A DNA stretch of 22,765 nucleotides from Chloroflexota bacterium (GTDB taxonomy: Bacteria > Chloroflexota > Dehalococcoidia > UBA2979): positions 1-22,765 of the forward strand of contig QWJG01000010.1 in NCBI GenBank assembly GCA_009391845.1. Reading direction: 5' to 3'. Of this stretch, positions 1 through 7,635 are shown one piece after another; position 1 is the first letter of the stretch; every line of letters begins with the position of its first letter. The notes under the pieces are model-generated. The model saw only the letters and a list, made by a program, of their open reading frames with translations, was not told where the DNA came from and did no database searches. A program made the position numbers and the translations under genes.

Positions 1-31
1 CCGCCGAACCTCATCGTCTGTAATCCGGCCG

Positions 32-2557
32 CTACCAGCGGCGTCCGCCGCCGGAGTCGCCGCCGCCGCTGCGCTCACCACCACCGCCGCCGCCACTCGG
101 GCGTCGCCGCGGGCGGTCGTCGCCACCGCTGCTGCGGGGACGGTCGTCGCCGCCGCCGCTGCGGGGACGGTCATCGCCACCACCGCTGCGGGGACGGTCA
201 TCGCCACCGCCGCTGCGAGGACGGTCATCGCCACCGCCGCTGCGGGGACGGTCATCGCCGCCGCCACGTGGTCCGTCATCACGACGCGGACCGCGTGGGC
301 GGTCGTCACGACCACCGCGATCTCGGCCACCACCACCGCCACCGCCGCTGCGACCTTCGTCGCGGCGACGCGGGCTGTCGTCACTCGCCTGCTCGTCGGA
401 CAACCCGACGCGCCCATCGCCGCCCTGGCCGGCCTCTCGCATCGAGAGGTTGATCCGCCCAAGGTTGTCGATCTCGATCACCTTCACCTGGACCCGGTCG
501 CCAACGTTGACCACGTCCTCGACGCGGTCAACGTGGCCCTCGGCCATCTCGGAGATGTGCACCAGGCCGTCCTTGCCGGGCAGAATCTCGACGAACGCGC
601 CGAACGCCATCAGGCGCACGACCGGTCCCTCGAACTCCTGGCCGACCTCGATCTCCTTGGTCAGACCCTCGACCTCGGCGATTGCTCGCCGCACGGACTC
701 GGCGTCCGTCGCACCGATGAAGACCGAACCGTCCTCCTCGATGTCGATCGCCGCGCCCGTCCGTTCGATGATCGCGTTGATCACGCGGCCACCGGGGCCA
801 ATCACCGCACCGATCTTGCTCGGGTCGATCTTCACGATGCTGATCTTCGGCGCGAACTGACCAACCTCTTCGCGAGGCTCCTCAATCGCCTCCGCCATCA
901 CATCCAGGATCGCGAGCCGCGCGATGCGCGCCTGCTCGAACACCTGGTGCATGAAGTCGGAGGGAAGCTGCGGCAGCTTGATGTCCAACTGGACCGCCGT
1001 CACGCCGCGCTGCGTGCCCGCGACCTTGAAGTCCATGTCGCCGAACGCGTCTTCGATGCCGGCGATGTCGGTCAGGATCTTGTACTTGCTGGCGTCCGGC
1101 GTGGACATCAGCCCCATCGCGATCCCCGCCACCGGCGCCTTGATCGGCACCCCGGCGTCCATCAGCGCCAGCGTCGAACCACAGACCGACCCCTGCGAGG
1201 TCGAACCGTTCGAGGCCAGCACGTCCGAGACCACGCGGATCGTGTACGGGAACTCGTTGAAGTCCGGCAGCACCGGCTCAATTGCCCGCTGCGCCAGCAT
1301 CCCGTGGCCGATTTCGCGGCGGCCCGGGCCGCGCATGAAGCGCGCCTCACCCACCGAGAACGGCGGGAAGTTGTAGTGGTGCATGTAGTACTGCCACTCG
1401 CCCGGAGCAATCCGGTCGAGCCGCGCACGGTCGCGTAGTGCGCCCAGCGTCGCAACGCTCAGCACCTGCGTCTCGCCGCGCTGGAACAGGCCGCTGCCGT
1501 GTACCCGCGGCAGCACCCCGACCTCGGAGCGAATCTCGCGCAGGTCGCCCGGGTGGCGGTCGTCTGCACGCAGGTCCTCTTCCAGCACGCGCGTGCGCAC
1601 GAAGGCCTTGAGCTGCGTCTCCACGGTGTTCCGCACCAGCCGCTGGTCGTAGCCGAACTCTTCGCCGGCCGGAAGGTTCGCCGTCAGCTCGCCGTAGACC
1701 AGCGCGCCCAGCTCGTCCACGCCGCGGAAGCCCTCGCCGCTGATCGCGTCCAGCATCTCCTGGCCGCGGCCGTCGAGCGCCTTCTCGATCATCGAGACCA
1801 GTGCCGGGTCGGTCGGTGCCGGCGGCACGAACTCCATCTTCTCCTGGCCCAGCGCGGCGATAACCTCGCGCTGCAGCTTGTTCACCTGGGCAATCACGCC
1901 CTCGGCGTACTTGATCGCCTCAATGACCTCTTCTTCCGGAACCTGCTTGGCCCCGGCCTCGAGCATCACGACCGAGTCCTCGGTCCCCGCGACGATCAGG
2001 TCGATGTCCGAAGCCGCGATCTCCGCGTACGTCGGGAAGGCCTTGAACTCGCCGTCCACGCGCGCCACTCGCACCGAGGACACCGGGCCCTCGAACGGCA
2101 GCGACGACATGTTGACCACGACCGAGGCGCCGATCGTCCCCAGTACGTCGGCCGGCTGCTCGCGGTCGGACGTCAGCAGCGTGCAGACCACCTGCACCTC
2201 GCGCTTGAACCCCTTCGGGAACAGCGGGCGAATCGGGCGGTCCGTCATGCGCGCCGCCAGCGTCGCGTCCGTGCCCGGCCGGCCCTCACGGCGGAAGAAC
2301 GAACCGGGAATCTTCCCGATCGCGTACATCCGCTCCTCAAAGTCAACGGTCAGTGGGAAGAAGTCGATGCCGGCTCGCGGTTCGCCGTGGCAAACCGTGA
2401 CCAGCAGCATCGTGTCGCCGTAGCGAATGGTGCAGGCGGCCGCCGCGTTGGGGGCCAGCCGGCCGCTCGAAATTTCGAAGGCCTGTCCTTCGATCTCGGT
2501 TGAAAACACCTGGCTGTCCGCCGGGTAGGTGTGCTTGGTGGTTGTCTGAAGTGTCAC
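32..2557 (-). CDS. pnp: Polyribonucleotide nucleotidyltransferase (PNPase) with a long Gly/Arg/Asp-rich repetitive tail
   Basis: Phosphorolytic 3'-5' exoribonuclease of RNA decay, normally a trimer and often part of a degradosome. Two RNase PH-like halves are visible: the first carries FFPLTVDFEERMYAIGKIPG and the second HHYNFPPFSVGE. The phosphate/catalytic residues matching E. coli D486, D492 and K494 are kept in EDAFGDMDFK (about residues 502-511). A KH domain follows with the GPGG loop near 587, then an S1 domain (GAFVEILPGKDGLVHIS). The last ~130 residues are outside the usual ~700-residue family length and consist of Gly-rich and DDRPR-containing repeats. Start: I chose GTG at 2557, with AGAGAAAG 8 nt upstream. 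An in-frame TTG at 2599 would add 14 residues but has no visible ribosome binding site. It lies downstream of rpsO, the classical rpsO-pnp order. The identity is certain; the start is not. Confidence 0.97.
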   Translation of the reverse strand: MTLQTTTKHTYPADSQVFSTEIEGQAFEISSGRLAPNAAAACTIRYGDTMLLVTVCHGEPRAGIDFFPLTVDFEERMYAIGKIPGSFFRREGRPGTDATLAARMTDRPIRPLFPKGFKREVQVVCTLLTSDREQPADVLGTIGASVVVNMSSLPFEGPVSSVRVARVDGEFKAFPTYAEIAASDIDLIVAGTEDSVVMLEAGAKQVPEEEVIEAIKYAEGVIAQVNKLQREVIAALGQEKMEFVPPAPTDPALVSMIEKALDGRGQEMLDAISGEGFRGVDELGALVYGELTANLPAGEEFGYDQRLVRNTVETQLKAFVRTRVLEEDLRADDRHPGDLREIRSEVGVLPRVHGSGLFQRGETQVLSVATLGALRDRARLDRIAPGEWQYYMHHYNFPPFSVGEARFMRGPGRREIGHGMLAQRAIEPVLPDFNEFPYTIRVVSDVLASNGSTSQGSVCGSTLALMDAGVPIKAPVAGIAMGLMSTPDASKYKILTDIAGIEDAFGDMDFKVAGTQRGVTAVQLDIKLPQLPSDFMHQVFEQARIARLAILDVMAEAIEEPREEVGQFAPKISIVKIDPSKIGAVIGPGGRVINAIIERTGAAIDIEEDGSVFIGATDAESVRRAIAEVEGLTKEIEVGQEFEGPVVRLMAFGAFVEILPGKDGLVHISEMAEGHVDRVEDVVNVGDRVQVKVIEIDNLGRINLSMREAGQGGDGRVGLSDEQASDDSPRRRDEGRSGGGGGGGRDRGGRDDRPRGPRRDDGPRGGGDDRPRSGGGDDRPRSGGGDDRPRSGGGDDRPRSGGGDDRPRSSGGDDRPRRRPSGGGGGGERSGGGDSGGGRRW
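110..265 (-). repeat. 27-bp minisatellite encoding 9-residue DDRPRSGGG repeats in the PNPase tail
   Basis: Six DDRPR blocks follow one another at 9-residue spacing, encoded by a 27-bp unit recognisable on the plus strand as GCTGCGGGGACGGTCATCG. Copies differ by a few bases, such as GCGAGGACGG in one unit and CACCAC against CGCCGC. All changes keep the frame and nearly all keep the peptide. Tandem units of this kind can gain or lose copies in frame by slippage. Confidence 0.9.
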
Positions 2558-2599
2558 TCGCTGAACTTTCTCTGGTGTGACTTGGTTCTGATGTCGCAA

Positions 2600-2808
2600 T
2601 GCCGCCGCCGACCGTCCTGGTGGGCGACATGAGTCCGGGAAAAGAGAGGGGGATCGGGGCGGGCGAGGTTCGCCGCCGGCTGTCTTCGGAAGTTCCTGGT
2701 CCGACCGTTCGCGCCTCGGGCGGAAGCGGCGGTCAATTCGATGGCTCGGGCCCCGGGAGGGGACCCCGGAAACCAGGACCCCGTGGAACGGGATCCCAGA
2801 AACAGAGA
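2600..2808 (-). promoter_or_regulatory. rpsO-pnp intergenic leader with several short hairpins
   Basis: This is the stretch between the rpsO terminator-like hairpin and pnp. On the minus strand it contains small inverted repeats, for example CCCGT/ACGGG with a 3-nt loop at 2780-2792, and GGGGTCCCC-type palindromes near 2757-2767. In E. coli the pnp leader folds into a hairpin that is cut by RNase III and mediates PNPase autoregulation. A similar role here is inference from position and structure only. No coding region is supported. Confidence 0.35.
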
Positions 2809-2831
2809 GGGCTGCGCTAGCGGCGCAGCCC
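2809..2831 (-). terminator. Hairpin overlapping the rpsO stop codon (possible attenuator between rpsO and pnp)
   Basis: A perfect 9-bp stem, GGGCTGCGC paired with GCGCAGCCC around a 5-nt loop, spans the last codons of rpsO; the TAG stop falls across the stem-loop junction. In the minus direction it is followed by TCTCTGTTTCTG, only moderately T-rich. It could be a weak intrinsic terminator, or a stem protecting the rpsO 3' end with read-through into pnp. Confidence 0.55.
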
Positions 2832-3086
2832 GAGAGCCTGGATTACCTGGTGGTAGCGCTCCACGTCCTTGTTACTGAGGTAGCGGAGCTGGCGGCGCCG
2901 TTGGCCCACGAGCTTCAGAAGCCCGCGCCGCGTGGAGTAGTCGTGCTTGTGCTCACGGAGGTGATCCGTCAGATGCACGATCCGGGCGGTGAGAAGGGCG
3001 ATTTGAACCTCAGGCGAACCGGTGTCGCCTTCGTGCTGCTTGAACTGCTCAATGATGTTGGTCTTGCGTTCGGTCGTCTGCGTCAA
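2817..3086 (-). CDS. rpsO: 30S ribosomal protein S15
   Basis: Primary 16S rRNA-binding protein of the small-subunit platform. The 89 residues match the standard S15 length. The family core is clear: [45 protein letters not shown] and the terminal ALGLRR. The start was set at TTG 3086 because it gives exactly 20 residues before the conserved DTG, as in E. coli S15, and has AGGAA at 3101-3097, 10 nt upstream. The frame stays open upstream to another TTG at 3134, but that extension is not S15-like. A TATGCT hexamer at 3186-3181 could be the -10 element, without a good -35. pnp follows downstream on the same strand. Confidence 0.96.
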   Translation of the reverse strand: MTQTTERKTNIIEQFKQHEGDTGSPEVQIALLTARIVHLTDHLREHKHDYSTRRGLLKLVGQRRRQLRYLSNKDVERYHQVIQALGLRR

Positions 3087-3096
3087 ACTGATCTGG

Positions 3097-3101
3097 TTCC
3101 T
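3097..3101 (-). promoter_or_regulatory. Ribosome binding site selecting the TTG start of rpsO
   Basis: AGGAA on the minus strand lies 10 nt before TTG 3086. It supports a non-ATG start that reproduces the family length, rather than the longer frame starting at 3134. Confidence 0.55.
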
Positions 3102-3299
3102 ATGTTCTGCTCTACCCGTCAACACACTCCACAACGAATCAGCCCGCGCCCGGCGAGCCGTTCGTGCTGAGACTCACGCTAGCATAGGCCCCATGACCCG
3201 GCAATCCGTATCCCCCGACCATTCGAGGCCCAACCAACTCACCCTTCGCGCCTCCACGCACGGTACCCCGCGCTCCCACACCAACCCCCGAGGCCGCGT

Positions 3300-4100
3300 A
3301 TGACCACCCTCGCCATTGTCACAGACGCCGATGCCTCGCTGCCGGCAGCGCTCCAGACCGCCCTCGGTATCCGCACCGCACCGCTCGAGGCCCCACTGCT
3401 CGTCGATCAAGAAACGATCCCCCGCCTCCGCTCCGAAGCCGGCGCTGTTCCGACCGCCGAGGCCCTCGCCGCCTGTAACGCCGCCATCGAGGGCGGCGCG
3501 TCCGCGATCCTCTACCTCGCCGCCGGCGACGGCTACGGCACGCCCCCGGATCTCGAATCCGCGCTCGCCAGCCTCGAAGTTGACGTAACGATCGAACAGA
3601 CCGAGGGCGCCTTGATGGGCGCCGGCTGGCAGGCGATCGCCGCCGCCGAGGCGATCCGTGACGGCGGCGGTCTCCCCGAAGCCCTCGCCGCGGCGCGCCG
3701 CGTGCGCGCGGCGGTCAACGTCCTCGTCATGCTCGAACACCCGGAGATGGCCAGCGCCGCCGGGAACGCCGAACTCGGCATCGTCCGTCACCGCGCCCTC
3801 GTCTACCTGCGCGGCCCTGAGGTCTCGATCATCAGCCGCCCGACCAGGCGGGAAGCGGCACTCGCGCTGCTCCGCGATCGCTTCGCGGAGAGCGTCACGG
3901 CGCCCGCGCGAGCGCACGTCGCGGTCCAGCACGCGTCGGCCGGCCCCGGCGCGGACGCCCTCGCCCGCTGGATCGAGCGTGAGTTGGCGCCTGCACGCCT
4001 CGTCGTCGCGCCGATCACGCGCCACGCCGCCACCCGGCTCGGCCCGCGCGTGCTCGCGGTCGCCTGGTACGAAGATCCCATCGAGGGCCAACCGGACTGA
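3300..4100 (+). CDS. DegV family protein (divergent)
   Basis: DegV proteins bind a fatty acid between two domains; in Firmicutes the FakB members present it to a fatty acid kinase. The 266 residues have the family layout: N-terminal VTDADASLP (family VTDSTADLP), a central TEGALMGAGWQAIAAAEAI (family DS.SMGLG...A..A), and a C-terminal HASAGPGADALARWIERELAPARLVVAPITRHAATRLGPRVLAVAWYED, which resembles the usual G-x-H-x-GPG end. The canonical T-S-S lipid-carboxylate motif around residue 75-95 is not recognisable (AILYLAAGDGYGTPPDLESA), so ligand binding may differ. ATG start with CGAGG about 8 nt upstream. It is divergent from rpsO and convergent with the PAP2 gene, 16 bp apart. No FakA-type kinase is in the window. 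Confidence 0.75.
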   Translation: MTTLAIVTDADASLPAALQTALGIRTAPLEAPLLVDQETIPRLRSEAGAVPTAEALAACNAAIEGGASAILYLAAGDGYGTPPDLESALASLEVDVTIEQTEGALMGAGWQAIAAAEAIRDGGGLPEALAAARRVRAAVNVLVMLEHPEMASAAGNAELGIVRHRALVYLRGPEVSIISRPTRREAALALLRDRFAESVTAPARAHVAVQHASAGPGADALARWIERELAPARLVVAPITRHAATRLGPRVLAVAWYEDPIEGQPD

Positions 4101-4116
4101 GCGCCCCTCGGTGCCG

Positions 4117-4926
4117 CTAGGTCGCGACCAGATCGCCCTCGGCGCGCGCCACCCGTACGCCGAGCCAGCGCCGCGCCGCCGGGTACCCGCTGCGCTGAAG
4201 CCACAGCGCCAGCGCCAGCGCGACTAGGCAGACCACCGCCCCGATCACCCCGTCGAGGATGTAGTGGTTCGCCGTCGCCACTACGGCCACCGACTGCAAC
4301 AACAGCGCCGCCACCGCCGCTAGCCGCCACGCCCACCGCTCCGTCGCTCGGAACACCACGATCACCAGGATCACTGACCACCCAACGTGCAGCGACGGCA
4401 CCGCCGCGAACGGGTTCACGAACGCGGCCATCGACTGCGCCTGGTATTGCAGGTCGGAAAACTGCTGCAGCGTGTCCACAAAGCCCCACTCGGTCAGGTA
4501 ACGCGGCGGAGCCACCGGGTAGCTCCAGTACATCAGCAGCGCGAACGCCCCCGAGATCAGTAGCCCATCTCGCAGCAGCGTGTAGAAGGTCCGCTGCTTC
4601 CAGAACAGCAGCAGCCCCACCCCGACGATCAACGGGAAATCGAGCCAGAAGTAGACGAAGTTGAACAGCCGCACCCGCCAGTGCGCGTCCAACGCCCACT
4701 GATTCACGTCCGGCTCAATGAACAGCCCCAGCCGATCCTGGAGCTCCACGATCCAGCGCGCGTTCGCCATCGCCGTGTCCGTTTGATCGACCACTGCTCC
4801 GCGCACGAGGAAGTACGCCAGAAACCCCAGCGCCACCAGCCCAAGCTCGATCAGATCGAACCACGCGAGGCCCGCCCGCGATGGCGCCGTGGTCTCGTGC
4901 AAGTAGCGGTAGACCTTCAGTCGCAT
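4117..4926 (-). CDS. PAP2-superfamily integral membrane protein, AUR1/inositol phosphotransferase-like
   Basis: Predicted multi-pass membrane enzyme of the phosphatidic acid phosphatase type 2 superfamily, subgroup resembling AUR1 (inositol phosphorylceramide synthase-like). The motifs visible are YPVAPPRYL (C1-like), VPSLHVGWS (C2, catalytic His) and ATANHYILDGVIG (C3, His plus Asp). About six hydrophobic segments are seen, including LVALGFLAYFLV, FPLIVGVGLLLF, GAFALLMYW, VILVIVVF, LAAVAALLLQSVAVVA and VVCLVALALALWL. I chose the ATG at 4926 (MRLKVYRYLHE), because the upstream 54 codons back to GTG 5088 are polar, Cys-rich and unlike the family. No clear ribosome binding site was seen for either start. 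The substrate is unknown; a lipid phosphate or phosphoalcohol transfer is likely. Confidence 0.8.
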   Translation of the reverse strand: MRLKVYRYLHETTAPSRAGLAWFDLIELGLVALGFLAYFLVRGAVVDQTDTAMANARWIVELQDRLGLFIEPDVNQWALDAHWRVRLFNFVYFWLDFPLIVGVGLLLFWKQRTFYTLLRDGLLISGAFALLMYWSYPVAPPRYLTEWGFVDTLQQFSDLQYQAQSMAAFVNPFAAVPSLHVGWSVILVIVVFRATERWAWRLAAVAALLLQSVAVVATANHYILDGVIGAVVCLVALALALWLQRSGYPAARRWLGVRVARAEGDLVAT

Positions 4927-5016
4927 CCGTCGCTCAACCCCATCGCCACACCCATCGAGGAACGCCGGCCGATCGTACCGGAGCGCCATCCGCTGGTCCG
5001 GACACGCGCGGCACTG

Positions 5017-5045
5017 TTGTTCGGCTCTCGGCAGCCTCCTATGCT
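5017..5045 (+). promoter_or_regulatory. Candidate sigma70-type promoter for the aminopeptidase operon
   Basis: TTGTTC at 5017-5022 and TATGCT at 5040-5045 are separated by exactly 17 nt. They lie about 70 nt upstream of the GTG start at 5117, in the gap between divergent genes. Confidence 0.45.
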
Positions 5046-5116
5046 CCCCGCAACCTCCCGCCGGGCGGATCGAGCAACCCACGCGCACCAGCCGCGCGAG
5101 AAGACGGAGCTACCAC

Positions 5117-6625
5117 GTGGAGATCGAGGTCGGTACAGGCGATCTGTTCGAGCAGGCCGGCGACACCGCCGTCGTCTTCGCACCCCAGGGCAGCCGCCGC
5201 CTCACAGGCGACACCGCCACCGCCGATCAACGCCTCGGTGGCGCGATCGCACGCGCCCAGTCCCAGGGCCTCTTCACCGGCGTCGCCGGGCACACCCTCG
5301 AATTCCCCGCTCCGGCGCGCGCGCGCGTCAAGCGCATCGTCGTCGTCGAAGCCGGCGATCGCATCGCCGAGGTCTCGGCCGCCCAGCTCCGTACCGCCGC
5401 AGGCAACCTCGCCCGCGTCCTCCGCGGCATGAACGCCGGCAAGGTCCTGCTCAGCGCCCCCGCCGCCGTCGCCCGCGCGCTCGACGCGGAACAGGCCGCC
5501 CGCGCCGTCACCGAGGGCTTCATCCTCGGCCTCTACCGCTTCGATCAGCACCACACCCGGGAGGCGGATCGCCCCCGCGGCGCCGTCACCGGCCTCACCG
5601 TCTTCGCCGCCACCGCCCGCCAGCGTGCGGCCACCGAGCGCGGCACCCGCGTCGGTCGCATCCTCGCCGAGGCCACCAACCTCGCCCGCGACCTCGGTAA
5701 CCAGTCCGCCAACCTCATGACCCCCACCGTCATCGCCGAAGAGGCCCGACGCCTCGCCGCCGCGCACGGCCTCGAGTGCGAAGTCATCGAGCGCAGCGAG
5801 GCGGAAAGCCTCGGCATGGGTTCCTACCTCTCCGTCGCCAACGGCTCCGTCGAACCACCGAAGTTCATCGTCCTCCGCTACCAGGGCGCCGCCCGCCGCG
5901 GGAACGACATCGCCCTGGTCGGCAAGGGCATCACCTTCGATACCGGCGGCATCTCCCTCAAGCCAGGCGCCGGCATGGAGGCGATGAAGTGGGACATGTG
6001 CGGCGCCGCCAGCGTCATCGCCGCCATCTCCGCGATCGCCCAGCTCAAGCCCAACGCCAACGTCATCGCCATCGCACCCTGCACCGAAAACATGCCAAGC
6101 GGCTCCGCCACCAAGCCCGGTGACGTCGTCTACGCCATGGACGGACAGTCCATCGAGGTCGTCAACACCGACGCCGAAGGTCGCCTCGTCCTCGCCGACG
6201 GCATCGCCTACGCGAAGTCCCAGGGCGCCGTTGCGGTGATCGATGTCGCCACCCTCACCGGCGCGATGACCGTCGCCCTCGGCGACGTCCGCGTCGGCGG
6301 CTTCAGCAACAACGACCGCCTCTGGTCGCAGCTCGAAAGCGCCGGCGACGGCGCGGGCGAGCGCTACTGGCGCATGCCGCTCGATGACGAATACAACCAG
6401 CTCATCAAGTCCGACATCGCCGATCTGAAGAACACCGGCGGTCGCCCCGCCGGCTCGATCACCGCCGCCAAGTTCCTCCAGGCCTTCGCGGGGGACACCC
6501 CCTGGGTGCACCTGGACATCGCCGGCGTCATGAACGTCTCCGCCGACAAGGGCGAATGGGCGAAGGGCGCGTCGGGCATCCCGGTCCGCACCCTCGTCCA
6601 GCTCGTCCTCAACCGCGCCGGCTAG
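5117..6625 (+). CDS. pepA: Leucyl aminopeptidase, family M17
   Basis: Cytosolic di-metal aminopeptidase that removes N-terminal residues from peptides, normally a hexamer. The 502 residues fit the family. The catalytic C-terminal half has LVGKGITFDTGGISLKP (metal ligand and active-site Lys, about residues 268-283), KWDMCGAA (Asp ligand near 293) and the M17 signature NTDAEGRL at 350-357, which carries the Asp/Glu ligands and the Arg. The N-terminal macro-like domain is more divergent. Start GTG at 5117, with GGAG at 5106-5109 seven nt upstream. The VOC-protein gene starts 38 bp after the stop and the HAD gene follows it closely, so the three may form one transcript. In some bacteria PepA homologues also bind DNA; nothing here tests that. 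Confidence 0.95.
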   Translation: MEIEVGTGDLFEQAGDTAVVFAPQGSRRLTGDTATADQRLGGAIARAQSQGLFTGVAGHTLEFPAPARARVKRIVVVEAGDRIAEVSAAQLRTAAGNLARVLRGMNAGKVLLSAPAAVARALDAEQAARAVTEGFILGLYRFDQHHTREADRPRGAVTGLTVFAATARQRAATERGTRVGRILAEATNLARDLGNQSANLMTPTVIAEEARRLAAAHGLECEVIERSEAESLGMGSYLSVANGSVEPPKFIVLRYQGAARRGNDIALVGKGITFDTGGISLKPGAGMEAMKWDMCGAASVIAAISAIAQLKPNANVIAIAPCTENMPSGSATKPGDVVYAMDGQSIEVVNTDAEGRLVLADGIAYAKSQGAVAVIDVATLTGAMTVALGDVRVGGFSNNDRLWSQLESAGDGAGERYWRMPLDDEYNQLIKSDIADLKNTGGRPAGSITAAKFLQAFAGDTPWVHLDIAGVMNVSADKGEWAKGASGIPVRTLVQLVLNRAG

Positions 6626-6649
6626 CCGCCCGCGAACCGCCGCGAGCCG

Positions 6650-6657
6650 AGGGGAGG
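6650..6657 (+). promoter_or_regulatory. Strong Shine-Dalgarno sequence in front of a CTG codon
   Basis: AGGGGAGG lies 6 nt before CTG 6664. No in-frame ATG, GTG or TTG is suitably placed, so this site is the main argument for a CTG start of the next gene. Confidence 0.5.
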
Positions 6658-6663
6658 CCCGCG

Positions 6664-7050
6664 CTGAGCGACACCATCGAGGGCCTCTCCGGCGTCCTCC
6701 TCTGGACGCACGCCGATCGCTACGCAGCGATGCGTGCGTTCTACGTCGACACGCTCGGCCTCACCCCGCGCTCGGATCGCCCGCGTTTCGTCAATTTCGA
6801 CTGGGGCACACAGCGGTTGACGGTCTCGGTCCACCACGCCGTCTCCGGGACGAACCCGGATCCGCTGCGCCTGATGATCAACCTCGCGGTCTCGGACATT
6901 CACGCCGTCGCCGCGCGCCTCCGCGCCAACGGCGTCCAGTTCTCCCGCGAGCCGGAACAGGAGCCATGGGGCGGCTGGGTCGCCACCTTCCAGGATCCGG
7001 ACGGCAACACACTCCAACTCCTCCAGACCCCGCGCGAGAACGTCGGCTAG
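6664..7050 (+). CDS. VOC-superfamily (glyoxalase/bleomycin-resistance/dioxygenase fold) protein
   Basis: A small (128-residue) single-domain protein with two beta-alpha-beta-beta-beta modules. The first begins GLSGVLLWTHADRYAAMRAFYVDTLGLTP and the second LMINLAVSDIHAVAARLRANGVQF, ending in FQDPDGNTLQLLQ. The Glu that usually ends the metal site in the GNxxEL motif is Gln here, and no clear first-strand His ligand is seen, so it may not be a metal-dependent glyoxalase; the substrate cannot be assigned. Starting at ATG 6730 would delete the first beta strand. The frame runs open upstream into pepA, but those codons are not VOC-like. A CTG start at 6664 with AGGGGAGG 6 nt upstream is therefore preferred. 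The next gene starts 4 bp after its stop. Confidence 0.8.
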   Translation: MSDTIEGLSGVLLWTHADRYAAMRAFYVDTLGLTPRSDRPRFVNFDWGTQRLTVSVHHAVSGTNPDPLRLMINLAVSDIHAVAARLRANGVQFSREPEQEPWGGWVATFQDPDGNTLQLLQTPRENVG

Positions 7051-7054
7051 ACCG

Positions 7055-7612
7055 GTGCGACTCGGTATCGATTTCGATGGCACCGTCACCGACGCCGCCG
7101 GTATGCAGCGCCAGTACGCCGCGCGACGCTGGGACGTCCAGCTCAGCGAGCACCAGGTCATGCGCGCCGGTGCCACGCCGATCATCGGCGCGGAACGCTA
7201 CCAGCAGATGGGCGACGCCATCTGGGGGCCGCTCACCGCGTTCACCCCGCCGCAACAGGACGCCCTGGACACCCTCGGCAGCCTCACCGCGGATCACGAG
7301 GTCACCATCGTCACCGCGCGCAACGGACACCAGGCCGCCTTCGCGCGCCGCTGGCTCAACGCGCGCGGCCTCCCGATCCGCGTCGTGCACACCGCATCGG
7401 CCCCCAAGACCGCGATCTGCCACACCCTCGGAATCGAGCTGCTCCTCGACGACGACATCATCCGCCACGGCGCGGATCTGCTCGCCGCCGGCGTCCTGCC
7501 CGTGCTCTTCGAACTCCCGCACCACCGCGATCTCGCGCGCCCCCCGGGCCTGCAGGCCGTCGAGGGCTGGTCCGCCTTCGCCGATCTGGTGCGCTCGCTG
7601 CCGGCGCGCTAG
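7055..7612 (+). CDS. HAD-superfamily hydrolase, 5'(3')-nucleotidase-like
   Basis: Probable small soluble phosphatase of the haloacid dehalogenase superfamily. Motif I is GIDFDGTVTD, with the nucleophile Asp6 and acid/base Asp8. Motif II is VTIVTARNG. A conserved Lys lies in SAPKTAICHTLGI, and motif IV is LLLDDD. The cap is small, and the overall length (185 aa) is typical of nucleotidase-type HAD proteins. The GTG start follows the VOC gene stop by 4 bp, indicating translational coupling. It converges with coaBC, leaving 23 bp between the two stop codons. The substrate is not predictable from sequence alone. Confidence 0.8.
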   Translation: MRLGIDFDGTVTDAAGMQRQYAARRWDVQLSEHQVMRAGATPIIGAERYQQMGDAIWGPLTAFTPPQQDALDTLGSLTADHEVTIVTARNGHQAAFARRWLNARGLPIRVVHTASAPKTAICHTLGIELLLDDDIIRHGADLLAAGVLPVLFELPHHRDLARPPGLQAVEGWSAFADLVRSLPAR

Positions 7613-7635
7613 CCGCGCACCGGCCCGGCCATGCG

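Noticed and set aside
533..1438. Long plus-strand open frame opposite pnp, with similar ones at 1499-2503
   Set aside because: The Arg/His-rich translation is the mirror of the real PNPase gene in high-GC DNA; no family resemblance.
5039..6511. 490-codon minus-strand frame opposite pepA
   Set aside because: Gly/Ala/Asp-rich mirror translation of a well-identified aminopeptidase gene.
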